Below are positions 55,428 through 64,000 of a stretch of 64,000 bases of DNA, one piece after another. Under the pieces are notes generated by a model. It searched no databases, was not told where the DNA came from, and saw only the letters and a program-made list of their open reading frames with translations. The stretch lies in assembly GCF_014879975.1 (NCBI RefSeq), contig NZ_CP062500.1, positions 3,348,001-3,412,000 on the forward strand. Direction: 5' to 3'. The DNA comes from Vibrio bathopelagicus (GTDB lineage Bacteria; Pseudomonadota; Gammaproteobacteria; Enterobacterales; Vibrionaceae). Each line of letters starts with the position of its first letter. Position 1 is the first letter of the stretch. Position numbers and translations under genes: made by a program.

Positions 55428-57377
55428 ATGAGTGAAGCCCACGTTTATCCGGTAAAAGAAAATATTAAATCAACCACACACGCGGATAATGACACTTACC
55501 TAGCCATGTACCAGCAATCTGTTTCTGACCCTGAAGGCTTTTGGGGTGAACACGGAAAAATCGTTGATTGGATTAAGCCTTTCACACAGGTAAAAAATAC
55601 CTCTTTCGACCCTGGCCATATCGACATCCGCTGGTTTGAAGATGGCACGCTTAACGTTTCGGCTAACTGTATCGACCGCCACCTTGCTGAGCGCGGTGAT
55701 GAAGTCGCAATCATTTGGGAAGGCGATGACCCTGCCGATGATAAAACCCTAACCTTTAACGAACTACACAAAGAAGTGTGCCTGTTTTCAAATGCTCTGA
55801 AAGAGCAAGGCGTACGTAAAGGTGATGTAGTTTGTTTATACATGCCAATGGTTCCAGAAGCTGCGGTTGCCATGCTTGCATGTACCCGCATCGGTGCGGT
55901 TCACACAGTGGTATTCGGTGGTTTCTCACCTGAAGCACTGTCTGGTCGTATTATCGATTCAAATTCTAAAGTCGTGATCACTGCCGATGAAGGCGTGCGT
56001 GGCGGCCGTGCTGTTCCACTGAAGAAAAACGTCGACGAAGCACTGACTAACCCTGAAGTGAAAAACATCGAGAAGGTTGTGGTATTCAAACGCACTGGCG
56101 GCGATGTTGCTTGGCACGAACACCGTGACGTGTGGTGGCATGATGCTATCGCAAACGTATCGGCAGATTGCCCACCAGAAGAGATGAATGCGGAAGATCC
56201 ACTATTCATTCTTTATACATCAGGCTCAACAGGCAAACCTAAAGGTGTTATGCACACCACAGGTGGTTACCTAGTTTATGCAGCCATGACCTTCAAATAC
56301 GTATTCGATTACCAAGAAGGCGAAACCTTCTGGTGTACTGCGGATGTGGGCTGGATTACCGGTCACACTTACCTTGTTTACGGACCGCTTGCCAATGGTG
56401 CGAAAACCATCCTGTTTGAAGGCGTGCCGAACTATCCGAACACAAGCCGCATGAGTGAAGTGGTCGATAAGCATCAAGTAAATATTCTTTATACTGCGCC
56501 AACGGCTATTCGAGCTCTAATGGCAAAAGGTAATGAAGCGGTTGAAGGGACTTCTCGTGACAGCCTAAGAGTCATGGGATCTGTTGGCGAACCTATCAAC
56601 CCAGAAGCGTGGGAGTGGTACTACAAAACGATTGGTAATGAGCAGTCTCCGATTGTCGATACATGGTGGCAAACAGAAACGGGCGGTATCTTAATCGCAC
56701 CTCTACCAGGCGCAACCGACCTAAAACCGGGTTCGGCGACTCGCCCATTCTTCGGTGTGCAACCCGCGCTTGTCGACAACATGGGCAACATCATTGAAGG
56801 CGCGACTGACGGCAACCTTGTGATTCTTGACTCTTGGCCAGGACAAATGCGTACCGTTCATGGCGATCATGACCGTTTTGAGCAGACTTACTTCTCTACC
56901 TTTAAAGGCATGTACTTTACCAGTGATGGTGCTCGTCGTGATGAAGACGGTTACTACTGGATTACTGGTCGTGTGGATGACGTACTTAACGTGTCAGGTC
57001 ACCGCATGGGCACTGCTGAGATTGAATCGGCACTAGTAGCATTCGATAAGATTGCAGAGGCAGCGATTGTCGGCATTCCTCATGATATTAAAGGCCAAGC
57101 AATTTACGCTTACATCACGCTGAATGATGGTGAATTCCCAACCGCAGAGCTTCATAAAGAAGTGAAAGACTGGGTACGTAAAGAGATTGGCCCAATCGCA
57201 ACACCAGACGTACTGCATTGGACAGACTCTTTGCCAAAAACTCGTTCGGGTAAAATCATGCGTCGTATCCTACGTAAGATTGCCACAGGCGATACTGGCA
57301 ACCTAGGCGATACGTCGACACTGGCAGACCCAAGCGTGGTCGATAAACTGATTGCAGAGAAAGCAGAACTGGCATAA
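55428..57377 (+). CDS. acs: Acetyl-CoA synthetase
   Basis: Converts acetate, ATP and CoA to acetyl-CoA, allowing scavenging of excreted acetate. The protein is 649 residues. The adenylate-forming motif [11 protein letters not shown] is at 263-273, and [14 protein letters not shown] sequence ([10 protein letters not shown]) follows. The C-terminal [11 protein letters not shown] contains K609, the lysine whose acetylation switches the enzyme off. The ribosome-binding sequence AAGGAGAG precedes ATG. Regulation is probably through CrbS/CrbR and CRP, by analogy with V. cholerae and V. fischeri. Its own terminator follows. Confidence 0.97.
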   Translation: MSEAHVYPVKENIKSTTHADNDTYLAMYQQSVSDPEGFWGEHGKIVDWIKPFTQVKNTSFDPGHIDIRWFEDGTLNVSANCIDRHLAERGDEVAIIWEGDDPADDKTLTFNELHKEVCLFSNALKEQGVRKGDVVCLYMPMVPEAAVAMLACTRIGAVHTVVFGGFSPEALSGRIIDSNSKVVITADEGVRGGRAVPLKKNVDEALTNPEVKNIEKVVVFKRTGGDVAWHEHRDVWWHDAIANVSADCPPEEMNAEDPLFILYTSGSTGKPKGVMHTTGGYLVYAAMTFKYVFDYQEGETFWCTADVGWITGHTYLVYGPLANGAKTILFEGVPNYPNTSRMSEVVDKHQVNILYTAPTAIRALMAKGNEAVEGTSRDSLRVMGSVGEPINPEAWEWYYKTIGNEQSPIVDTWWQTETGGILIAPLPGATDLKPGSATRPFFGVQPALVDNMGNIIEGATDGNLVILDSWPGQMRTVHGDHDRFEQTYFSTFKGMYFTSDGARRDEDGYYWITGRVDDVLNVSGHRMGTAEIESALVAFDKIAEAAIVGIPHDIKGQAIYAYITLNDGEFPTAELHKEVKDWVRKEIGPIATPDVLHWTDSLPKTRSGKIMRRILRKIATGDTGNLGDTSTLADPSVVDKLIAEKAELA

Positions 57378-57423
57378 GCAACCCGTCACATTAGCTTATC
57401 ACTGTTTAAAACAGACCATTAAT

Positions 57424-57451
57424 AAACCGTCACCTATGTGGCGGTTTTTTT
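57424..57451 (+). terminator. Intrinsic terminator after acs
   Basis: CCGTCAC pairs with GTGGCGG (one T-G wobble) around a 4-nt loop, followed by seven T. Confidence 0.85.
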
Positions 57452-57700
57452 ATGGCTGATCTTGATCTCAAATATCTTCGATAAAATTAAGGCAATCGCG
57501 GTTTTTTGTTAAGTTGATAACAATTTCATGCCGTACTTATAGGAGATTAGACCAGTAAATTGCTGCGATTTGCGCTGAATTAGCTATAATCTGGTTCTAA
57601 TTTTTAAATTTGGGTTTTTCTTACTGGAAATTAACCCCAAATTTTCAATAAAATGGCAACATTCACATTCGTAAACACGATAAAGGAAGATAGCCCCACA
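57452..57700. other. Upstream region of aroQ
   Basis: AT-rich sequence with TATAAT at 57585-57590 as a possible -10. An in-frame ATG at 57653 precedes the accepted aroQ start by 16 codons. No other gene or clear operator is seen. Confidence 0.4.
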
Positions 57701-58150
57701 ATGTCTACAAAGTTTCGCATTCTAGTTTTAAATGGCCCAAACCTTAACCTGTTAGGCCTTAGAGAGCCGGCACACTACGGTTCTCAAACACTTGACCAGA
57801 TTATTAGCTCTTTGACCGAGCAAGCGAAAACACACGATGTTGAGCTGTCTCACTTACAGTCAAATCGTGAGTATGAACTGATTGAAGCTATCCATAGTGC
57901 TTATCAAAATGTTGATTTCATTATTATCAACCCAGCGGCCTTTACACATACCAGTGTGGCGTTGCGTGATGCACTACTTGGTGTTGCTATCCCATTTATT
58001 GAGGTTCACCTATCGAATGTTCACGCACGTGAACCATTCCGTCACCACTCTTACCTATCTGATAAAGCAGAAGGTGTGATTTGTGGCTTAGGTGCCCAAG
58101 GTTATCAATTTGCTTTGACGGCTGCGCTCAACAAGCTCAACGCAAAGTAA
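57701..58150 (+). CDS. aroQ: 3-dehydroquinate dehydratase, type II
   Basis: Third step of the shikimate pathway. The protein is 149 residues from [29 protein letters not shown]. It has the flavodoxin-like dodecamer fold, with the catalytic tyrosine in REPAHYGSQ and histidine in the loop [23 protein letters not shown]. An in-frame ATG 16 codons upstream exists, but homologues start at MSxKF. The order aroQ-accB-accC is the usual gammaproteobacterial arrangement. Confidence 0.95.
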   Translation: MSTKFRILVLNGPNLNLLGLREPAHYGSQTLDQIISSLTEQAKTHDVELSHLQSNREYELIEAIHSAYQNVDFIIINPAAFTHTSVALRDALLGVAIPFIEVHLSNVHAREPFRHHSYLSDKAEGVICGLGAQGYQFALTAALNKLNAK

Positions 58151-58224
58151 ATAAAAACAACGAACTATTACTAACCTACTCAGTCAAAGAGTAAGTTCAA
58201 TCAACAGATAAAGAGAAAGAAACA

Positions 58225-58677
58225 ATGGATATTCGCAAAATCAAAAAGCTAATCGAATTGGTTGAAGAGTCTGGTATTTCTGAGCTAGAAATCTCTGAAG
58301 GTGAAGAGTCAGTACGAATCAGTCGTAACAGCCCTGTATCTGCAGCGCCTATTCAATATGCAGCGGCTCCAGCTCCTGTAGCGGCAGCAGCACCTGCGGC
58401 GGCACCTGTAGCAGCAGAAGCAGCAGCTCCTGCGGTTCCAGCTGGTCACCAAGTTCTTTCTCCAATGGTTGGTACTTTCTACGGCGCTCCAAGCCCAGAT
58501 GCAAAACCATTCGTTAAAGTTGGTCAATCTGTAACTGCTGGCGAAACTCTATGTATCGTTGAAGCAATGAAAATGATGAACCAAATCGAAGCTGATAAGT
58601 CTGGTGTTGTAACAGCAATCCTAGTTGAAGACGGTCAACCAGTAGAATTCGACCAAGCTCTAGTAATTATCGAATAA
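58225..58677 (+). CDS. accB: Biotin carboxyl carrier protein of acetyl-CoA carboxylase
   Basis: Carries biotin between the carboxylase and carboxyltransferase partners in fatty acid synthesis. The protein is 150 residues. The N-terminal helical part ([23 protein letters not shown]) is followed by an Ala/Pro-rich flexible linker (about 37-73). The biotinyl domain has the acceptor lysine K116 in [12 protein letters not shown]. accC begins 15 nt after the stop. Expression in E. coli is autoregulated; no specific site was identified here. Confidence 0.98.
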   Translation: MDIRKIKKLIELVEESGISELEISEGEESVRISRNSPVSAAPIQYAAAPAPVAAAAPAAAPVAAEAAAPAVPAGHQVLSPMVGTFYGAPSPDAKPFVKVGQSVTAGETLCIVEAMKMMNQIEADKSGVVTAILVEDGQPVEFDQALVIIE

Positions 58678-58692
58678 TAGAGAGCACTTATT

Positions 58693-60036
58693 ATGTTAGA
58701 TAAATTAGTAATCGCGAACCGTGGTGAAATTGCACTGCGTATTCTGCGAGCATGTAAAGAGCTTGGCATCAAAACGGTAGCGGTTCACTCAACCGCTGAC
58801 CGTGAGCTTAAGCACGTACTTCTTGCTGATGAAACCATTTGTATTGGTCCAGCTCGCGGTATCGATAGCTACCTGAACATTCCTCGTATCATCAGCGCAG
58901 CTGAAGTTACAGGTGCAGTCGCTATTCACCCAGGCTACGGCTTCCTATCTGAAAATGCAGACTTTGCAGAACAGGTAGAGCGCAGTGGTTTTATCTTCGT
59001 TGGCCCTAAAGCTGAAACCATTCGCATGATGGGTGACAAAGTGTCAGCTATCACGTCAATGAAAAAAGCCGGTGTACCTTGTGTACCAGGTTCTGACGGT
59101 CCTCTTGATGACGATGAAGTAAAAAACAAGGCGCACGCTAAGCGCATTGGCTTCCCTGTAATCATCAAGGCATCTGGCGGCGGCGGCGGTCGTGGTATGC
59201 GTGTTGTTCGTTCTGAAGCAGAACTAACAGAAGCTATCGCAATGACTCGTGCTGAAGCAAAAGCATGTTTCAATAACGACATGGTTTACATGGAAAAATT
59301 CCTAGAAAACCCACGTCACATTGAAGTACAAGTGCTTGCAGATGGCCAAGGTAATGCTATTCACCTAGGTGAGCGTGACTGTTCAATGCAGCGTCGTCAC
59401 CAGAAAGTTGTGGAAGAAGCTCCAGCACCAGGTATCACTGAAGAGATGCGTAAGTACATCGGCGACCGTTGTACTCGTGCATGTCTTGAGATTGGTTACC
59501 GCGGCGCAGGTACGTTTGAATTCCTATACGAGAACGGTGAGTTCTACTTCATCGAAATGAACACTCGTATTCAGGTTGAGCACACGATTACTGAAATGGT
59601 AACGGGTATCGATCTAGTGAAAGAGCAACTTCGCATTGCTGCTGGTCAGCCTCTATCATTCACACAGGATGATATTAAGCTGCGCGGCCACTCAATCGAA
59701 TGTCGTATCAACGCGGAAGATCCGGTTCGCTTCCTACCTTCTCCAGGTAAGATTACGCGCTTCCACGCTCCAGGCGGCATGGGTGTACGTTGGGAATCTC
59801 ACATCTACACTGGCTACACAGTGCCACCGCATTACGATTCAATGATCGGCAAGCTGATCACTTACGGTGAGAACCGTGACGTAGCGATTGCACGTATGAA
59901 GAACGCACTAGCAGAAATGATTGTTGAAGGTATCAACGTCAATACTGAGCTGCAATTAGCGATTATGAACGACGAAAACTTCCAACACGGTGGTGCAAAC
60001 ATCCACTACCTTGAGAAGAAACTTGGTCTGCAATAG
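58693..60036 (+). CDS. accC: Biotin carboxylase subunit of acetyl-CoA carboxylase
   Basis: ATP-grasp enzyme that carboxylates biotin on AccB. The protein is 447 residues. The N-terminal domain begins [25 protein letters not shown]; the glycine-rich ATP lid is [14 protein letters not shown] near 159-172. The catalytic region includes [20 protein letters not shown] and [19 protein letters not shown]. Second gene of accBC, followed by a terminator before prmA. Confidence 0.98.
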   Translation: MLDKLVIANRGEIALRILRACKELGIKTVAVHSTADRELKHVLLADETICIGPARGIDSYLNIPRIISAAEVTGAVAIHPGYGFLSENADFAEQVERSGFIFVGPKAETIRMMGDKVSAITSMKKAGVPCVPGSDGPLDDDEVKNKAHAKRIGFPVIIKASGGGGGRGMRVVRSEAELTEAIAMTRAEAKACFNNDMVYMEKFLENPRHIEVQVLADGQGNAIHLGERDCSMQRRHQKVVEEAPAPGITEEMRKYIGDRCTRACLEIGYRGAGTFEFLYENGEFYFIEMNTRIQVEHTITEMVTGIDLVKEQLRIAAGQPLSFTQDDIKLRGHSIECRINAEDPVRFLPSPGKITRFHAPGGMGVRWESHIYTGYTVPPHYDSMIGKLITYGENRDVAIARMKNALAEMIVEGINVNTELQLAIMNDENFQHGGANIHYLEKKLGLQ

Positions 60037-60076
60037 AAGCTAGCCTTCCGTAATACGTTCTCTGCAGAACAGTAAT

Positions 60077-60103
60077 AAATGCTCACTTCGGTGGGCATTT
60101 TTG
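60077..60103 (+). terminator. Intrinsic terminator after accBC
   Basis: AAATGCTCAC pairs with GTGGGCATTT around a UUCG loop, followed by T. Confidence 0.88.
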
Positions 60104-60224
60104 TTTTTAAACACTCGCAAAAATCAATCAATAATCCCTCTTATAATCCGCGGTGTTTTGGTGAATTTGCTCATATTTTCTGCTAGACTCCCCATCCAAT
60201 TTTTCTCATATAGAAGATGCAGCC

Positions 60225-61112
60225 ATGCCTTGGATTCAAATCAAGCTTAATGCGACCAATGAAAATGCCGAACAAATCGGCGACATGTTAATGGAAGAGA
60301 CTGGTGCTCTTTCTGTAACTTTCCTGGATGCACAAGATACCCCTGTATTTGAGCCTCTGCCGGGTGAAACTCGCCTTTGGGGTGATACTGACATTCTCGC
60401 GCTATACGACGCTGAGATTGATACTGGTGTCGTTCTAGCGCAGATTAAAGCAAGTAACATGTTCCCTGCAGACTTTGCTCATAAAATCGAGCAGATTGAA
60501 GACAAGGACTGGGAACGCGAATGGATGGATAACTTCCACCCAATGAAGTTTGGTGAGCGTCTTTGGATCTGCCCGAGCTGGCGTGATATCCCAGAACCTG
60601 ACGCTGTGAACGTCATGCTAGACCCTGGTCTTGCATTTGGTACAGGTACTCACCCAACAACGGCATTGTGTCTTGAATGGCTGGAAGGCTTAGACCTTAC
60701 AGGCAAAACCGTGATCGACTTCGGTTGTGGCTCTGGCATTCTTGCGATCGCTGCGATCAAACTGGGCGCTGAAAAAGTTATCGGGATCGACATTGATCCT
60801 CAAGCTCTGCTTGCTTCAAAAGACAACGCACAACGCAATGGTGTTGCTGAGCAGCTAGAGGTGTTCCTACCACAAGATCAACCTGAAGGTCTGATTGCTG
60901 ACGTTGTGGTTGCTAACATTCTTGCAGGTCCATTACGCGACCTTTCAGGCATCATCAAAGGCCTAATTAAGCCAACGGGTGTGCTTGCGATGTCGGGTGT
61001 TTTGGATACACAAGCAGAAGATGTTGCGACTTATTATCGTGATGAGCTTCACATTGATCCAATCATTGAACAACAAGAATGGTGTCGAATCTCTGGTCGC
61101 AAGCAAGGCTAG
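60225..61112 (+). CDS. prmA: Ribosomal protein L11 methyltransferase
   Basis: Trimethylates ribosomal protein L11 at several amino groups. The protein is 295 residues. The N-terminal substrate domain begins [20 protein letters not shown]. The Rossmann SAM site has [13 protein letters not shown] starting at 165, then GIDIDPQAL, and the NPPY-like motif is [10 protein letters not shown]. The preceding ATP-independent signature [15 protein letters not shown] lies at 132-146. It is upstream of dusB-fis but separated by 141 bp with a distinct promoter. Confidence 0.96.
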   Translation: MPWIQIKLNATNENAEQIGDMLMEETGALSVTFLDAQDTPVFEPLPGETRLWGDTDILALYDAEIDTGVVLAQIKASNMFPADFAHKIEQIEDKDWEREWMDNFHPMKFGERLWICPSWRDIPEPDAVNVMLDPGLAFGTGTHPTTALCLEWLEGLDLTGKTVIDFGCGSGILAIAAIKLGAEKVIGIDIDPQALLASKDNAQRNGVAEQLEVFLPQDQPEGLIADVVVANILAGPLRDLSGIIKGLIKPTGVLAMSGVLDTQAEDVATYYRDELHIDPIIEQQEWCRISGRKQG

Positions 61113-61187
61113 ACAAGACTTTGGGCGCTAATTGACTGAATTTTAAGCAAATTACAAAAACAAATTGTAAATGCTCAAATATTAGTC

Positions 61188-61224
61188 TTTTCACGCAGCG
61201 AAAAAATGCGTAAAATGCGCGCCC
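61188..61224 (+). promoter_or_regulatory. dusB-fis promoter with GC-rich discriminator
   Basis: TTTTCA (61188-61193) and TAAAAT (61211-61216), spaced 17 nt, are followed at once by GCGCGCCC. A GC-rich discriminator next to the -10 is typical of stringently controlled promoters, as known for fis, where ppGpp shuts transcription off. Confidence 0.7.
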
Positions 61225-61253
61225 TTGCTGGTACAGAACTGTGATGACATTTT

Positions 61254-62222
61254 TTGAAAATCGGAAATTATCAACTTAAGAACAATCTAATCGTCGCTCC
61301 TATGGCTGGCGTAACGGATAGACCATTCCGTGAGTTGTGTCTTCGTTACGGTGCGGGGATGGCAGTCAGTGAAATGATGTCCTCCAATCCGAAAGTTTGG
61401 AAAACGTCAAAGTCTCAGCAGCGTATGGTACATGAAGGCGAATCGGGCATTCGTTCAGTACAAATCGCTGGTGCAGATCCACAGCTTATGGCCGAGGCTG
61501 CTCAATTCAATGTTGCTAACGGTGCGCAAATCATCGATATCAATATGGGTTGTCCAGCCAAAAAAGTGAATAAGAAGCTTGCGGGCTCAGCCCTACTTCA
61601 GCATCCAGAACTCATTGAAGATATTCTGAAAGCTGTGGTAAATGCTGTCGACGTTCCAGTAACGTTGAAAACGCGCACAGGCTGGGATACAGACAATAGA
61701 AACTGTGTCCAAATCGCTAAAATAGCCGAAGACTGCGGCATACAAGCTCTTGCCCTTCACGGGAGAACTCGCGCTTGTATGTACAAAGGTGAGGCAGAAT
61801 ACAAACACATTAAAGCAGCAAAACAAGCAGTATCTATTCCGGTTATCGCTAACGGTGATATCGATAGCCCGGAAAAAGCTAAGTTTGTGCTGGAGTACAC
61901 TGGCGCTGATGCTTTAATGATAGGTCGACCTGCCCAAGGACGTCCTTGGATTTTTAACGAAATCCTACACTATTTGGAAAACGGCACCACGATGGATCCG
62001 CTCCCGACTTCGGAAGTGAAAGACATCATGCTTGGTCATGTGAACGCTCTACATGAATTTTATGGCGAGTTTTTAGGCCCCCGAATTGCTCGTAAGCATG
62101 TGGGTTGGTACCTAAAAGAACATGAACAGGCGAGTGAGTTTCGCCGTACCTTCAACGCATTCGAAGCAGGTGATCTGCAGCTTGAAGCGCTAGAAGGTTT
62201 TTTTGATAACGTTGCACCATAA
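61254..62222 (+). CDS. dusB: tRNA-dihydrouridine synthase B (TTG start)
   Basis: Flavin-dependent enzyme reducing uridine at a D-loop position (U17) of tRNA. The protein is 322 residues: [29 protein letters not shown]. The catalytic cysteine is C100 in NMGCPAKKV. Further conserved runs are [18 protein letters not shown] and [11 protein letters not shown]. The start codon is TTG at 61254: the encoded N-terminus is fully conserved and no ATG or GTG is in the right place. A weak start should limit DusB relative to Fis. fis follows 23 nt after the stop. Confidence 0.95.
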   Translation: MKIGNYQLKNNLIVAPMAGVTDRPFRELCLRYGAGMAVSEMMSSNPKVWKTSKSQQRMVHEGESGIRSVQIAGADPQLMAEAAQFNVANGAQIIDINMGCPAKKVNKKLAGSALLQHPELIEDILKAVVNAVDVPVTLKTRTGWDTDNRNCVQIAKIAEDCGIQALALHGRTRACMYKGEAEYKHIKAAKQAVSIPVIANGDIDSPEKAKFVLEYTGADALMIGRPAQGRPWIFNEILHYLENGTTMDPLPTSEVKDIMLGHVNALHEFYGEFLGPRIARKHVGWYLKEHEQASEFRRTFNAFEAGDLQLEALEGFFDNVAP

Positions 62223-62245
62223 TTACGAGAAGAGCTAGACCGAAT

Positions 62246-62542
62246 ATGTTCGAACAAAATCTGACTTCAGAAGCATTGACAGTAACTACAGTTACATCAC
62301 AAGACCAAATCACGCAGAAGCCTCTACGTGACTCAGTTAAAGCATCATTGAAAAATTACCTTGCTCAATTAAACGGTCAAGAAGTCAGCGAGTTATACGA
62401 ATTAGTATTAGCTGAAGTTGAACAGCCACTACTAGACACTATCATGCAGTACACTCGCGGTAACCAAACTCGCGCAGCAACCATGATGGGTATTAACCGC
62501 GGTACTCTTCGCAAGAAACTTAAAAAATACGGCATGAACTAA
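62246..62542 (+). CDS. fis: Nucleoid protein and global regulator Fis
   Basis: DNA-bending protein that activates rRNA operons and organises the nucleoid in fast growth. The protein is 98 residues. The N-terminal beta-hairpin arm lies at about 10-30 ([21 protein letters not shown]) and the helix-turn-helix at about 74-95 ([23 protein letters not shown]). Length and sequence are very close to the enteric protein. Second gene of dusB-fis behind a stringent-type promoter, with a strong terminator downstream. Confidence 0.98.
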   Translation: MFEQNLTSEALTVTTVTSQDQITQKPLRDSVKASLKNYLAQLNGQEVSELYELVLAEVEQPLLDTIMQYTRGNQTRAATMMGINRGTLRKKLKKYGMN

Positions 62543-62569
62543 TCGTTCTTTCGTAATTAATTGAATTGA

Positions 62570-62604
62570 AAGCCAAGCTCATTTATTGAGTTTGGCTTTT
62601 TTTT
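62570..62604. terminator. Terminator after fis, shared with zntR
   Basis: AAAGCCAA pairs with TTGGCTTT and CTC with GAG inside, followed by a T run of eight. The A tract lets it also act on the minus strand. Confidence 0.88.
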
Positions 62605-62617
62605 GCTTATGAGACGG

Positions 62618-63040
62618 CTAACGGCAGCGACGATCATTTGCAGAATCCAGCGCCGCTAAAATAGAACAATGACTTGCATCATCATCACTATGACCACAGC
62701 ACGCATCATTGATCTTTTTAAGTGCCGTTCGAATCTTGGTCAGCTCCGTTATCTTTTCATCAATCATCTCTAACTTAGAAGAAGTAATCGACTTCACTTC
62801 AGCGCAACTGTGTTGAGTCGCTTCAAGGCGAATCTCTAACAATTCTTTGATTTCATCTAAACTCAGCCCTAACTCTTTAGATTTGAGAATAAACGTCACC
62901 TGCTTTTGGTTATTTTCATCATACAGACGATAACCCGACTCACTGCGACTGGCTGGTGCAATCAGGTTATTCTTCTCATAAAAACGCAAAGTATCGGCTG
63001 TCACACCGCATCTTTTCGCCAATTCGCCAATCTGAAACAT
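62618..63040 (-). CDS. zntR: MerR-family zinc-responsive regulator ZntR
   Basis: Activates zinc export genes when Zn(II) is in excess. The protein is 140 residues from MFQIGELAKRCGVTADTLRFYE, with the MerR winged helix at 1-70 and a long dimerisation helix. Metal-site residues are C79, C114, C115, H117 and C125 in CCGHSDDDASHCSIL, the ZntR layout. An in-frame ATG 8 codons upstream exists, but AGGG lies just before the 63040 ATG. The expected target zntA is not in this window. The C-terminus ends RRCR. Confidence 0.9.
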   Translation of the reverse strand: MFQIGELAKRCGVTADTLRFYEKNNLIAPASRSESGYRLYDENNQKQVTFILKSKELGLSLDEIKELLEIRLEATQHSCAEVKSITSSKLEMIDEKITELTKIRTALKKINDACCGHSDDDASHCSILAALDSANDRRCR

Positions 63041-63128
63041 ATTTTTCCCTATTCTTTCATCCATTCCACTATTAACCTTGTTGTTACTTTTCAGGCTGAA
63101 ATGGCACTTTTCATAATTAATTTTGAGA

Positions 63129-63144
63129 TGCCAAACGATTGCGC
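63129..63144 (+). promoter_or_regulatory. PurR box upstream of purH
   Basis: TGCCAAACGATTGCGC matches the PurR consensus ACGCAAACGTTTGCGT at 11 of 16 positions, including CAAACG and TTGCG. A TAGAAT -10 candidate lies 24 bp downstream (63168-63173). purHD is a classic PurR target. The leader would be about 185 nt; no other element was found in this 300-bp gap. Confidence 0.6.
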
Positions 63145-63363
63145 GAGCTTTTTTGTAATAAATTAGTTAGAATCTGCGCCATCAAATTTGGAGTTGGTTA
63201 TCTTATAGCTTGATTATAAGAACACCCAAAAGGTCTTTACCAAAACTGGCCAATATTTTATCTCTTACTGGTATCTAAGATACTCCACGCTGAGAAGATA
63301 GAAACAAGTTCTTTTTTGGCAAATATCTTTATTTTAACCCCATGAATTTGAGGAAATGGAAGC

Positions 63364-64000
63364 ATGAATAACGCTCGTCCAATTCGCCGCGCTCTCATCA
63401 GCGTATCAGACAAAACTGGTATCGTTGAATTTGCACAAGCTCTTGCTAACCGTGGTGTAGATATCTTATCTACTGGTGGCACTGCTCGCCTGCTTGCTGA
63501 AAAAGGCATCTCTGTAACAGAAGTATCTGACTACACTGGCTTCCCAGAAATGATGGATGGCCGTGTTAAGACTCTGCACCCGAAAGTTCATGGTGGTGTT
63601 CTAGGCCGTCGTGGCCAAGATGATGACGTGATGGAAACTCACGGTATCAACCCTATCGATATGGTTGTTGTAAACCTATACCCATTCGCAGAAACCGTTG
63701 CTAAAGAAGGTTGTACCCTTGCTGACGCTGTTGAGAACATCGACATCGGTGGCCCAACAATGGTTCGCTCTGCAGCAAAAAACCACAAAGACGTAACGAT
63801 CGTTGTTAACGCACACGACTACGAGCGCGTTGTCGCTGAAATGGACGCGAACGAGAAATCTCTAACACTAGAGACTCGCTTCGACCTAGCTATCGCAGCA
63901 TTCGAGCACACAGCGTCTTACGACGGCATGATCGCTAACTACTTCGGCACTATGGTTCCTAGCTACGGCGAGAACAAAGAAGGTGATGAAGAGAGCAAAT
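63364..64000 (+). CDS. purH: Bifunctional AICAR transformylase / IMP cyclohydrolase (PurH), N-terminal part
   Basis: Catalyses the last two steps of IMP synthesis. Only the first 212 codons are inside the window, out of about 530. The start [27 protein letters not shown] has GAGGAAA upstream. Visible IMP cyclohydrolase motifs are [44 protein letters not shown] and [20 protein letters not shown] PurR-type box lies 220 bp before the start. The transformylase domain and probably purD lie beyond the right edge. Confidence 0.97.
   Translation, partial: MNNARPIRRALISVSDKTGIVEFAQALANRGVDILSTGGTARLLAEKGISVTEVSDYTGFPEMMDGRVKTLHPKVHGGVLGRRGQDDDVMETHGINPIDMVVVNLYPFAETVAKEGCTLADAVENIDIGGPTMVRSAAKNHKDVTIVVNAHDYERVVAEMDANEKSLTLETRFDLAIAAFEHTASYDGMIANYFGTMVPSYGENKEGDEESK

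Noticed and set aside
1..64000. tRNA or rRNA genes, insertion sequences, prophage, integron or CRISPR arrays
   Set aside because: I looked for cloverleaf-like runs, transposase-like frames, regular spaced repeats and atypical gene blocks and saw none; a covariance-model tRNA scan would be the decisive check.

Overview
The window is a chromosomal segment of a Vibrio, most likely of the Splendidus clade. Gene order and protein sequences are typical of the main Vibrio chromosome: metL-metB/metJ, rpmE/priA, cytR-ftsN-hslVU-menA-rraA/zapB-glpX, cpxP/cpxRA-sodA, argF-pyrBI, crbR/nhaP2/actP and accBC-prmA-dusB-fis. I saw no tRNA, rRNA, insertion sequence, prophage or CRISPR array. Almost every gene is an intact housekeeping or regulatory gene. 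Species assignment is inference.

Layout. 1-5 kb: methionine genes around a five-box MetJ operator, a short-form malic enzyme, and L31. 5-15 kb: replication restart, nucleoside regulation, cell division (ftsN, zapB), the heat-shock protease HslVU behind a sigma-32-like promoter, menaquinone synthesis, RraA, and fructose bisphosphatase GlpX with a PurR-like operator. 15-18.3 kb: an outer-membrane barrel/YgiW operon with a tandem response-regulator site, a SufR-like cysteine-rich regulator, and small proteins of unknown function. 18.5-26.6 kb: tpiA, pfkA, a metal-efflux pump, the Cpx envelope-stress module, Fur-controlled Mn-type superoxide dismutase, trmL and fxsA.

26.8-38.7 kb is an amino-acid and pyrimidine block: aspA-dcuA, a YfcC-type antiporter gene broken by three one-base deletions, the arginine deiminase genes arcA-arcC-argF, pyrBI behind a textbook translational attenuator, and a second-copy-type argR. 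A perfect 15-bp inverted repeat upstream of argR reads as two ARG boxes. 38.8-57.4 kb holds dsbD and the acetate-switch genes: response regulator crbR, nhaP2, a DUF4212/ActP-type symporter pair, Fur-controlled fagA-like/fumC, the transporter-kinase crbS, an MFS permease, a CBS/DUF294 protein, a DEDDh exonuclease and acs. 57.7-64 kb: aroQ, accBC, prmA, dusB-fis, zntR, and the start of purH.

How they fit together: CrbS/CrbR probably control acs and the symporter, and a short TAAAGTC-type motif recurs upstream of crbR, the symporter pair, the CBS gene and acs. Two near-consensus Fur boxes control the iron-sparing enzymes (Mn-SOD, class II fumarase). The arc genes and pyrBI share carbamoyl phosphate chemistry. 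No wholly new multi-gene system is evident. The best leads are the broken antiporter, the putative Crb motif, the argR operator, the tandem operator at 16.1 kb, the terminator in front of crbS, and a small ORF at 4.6 kb.
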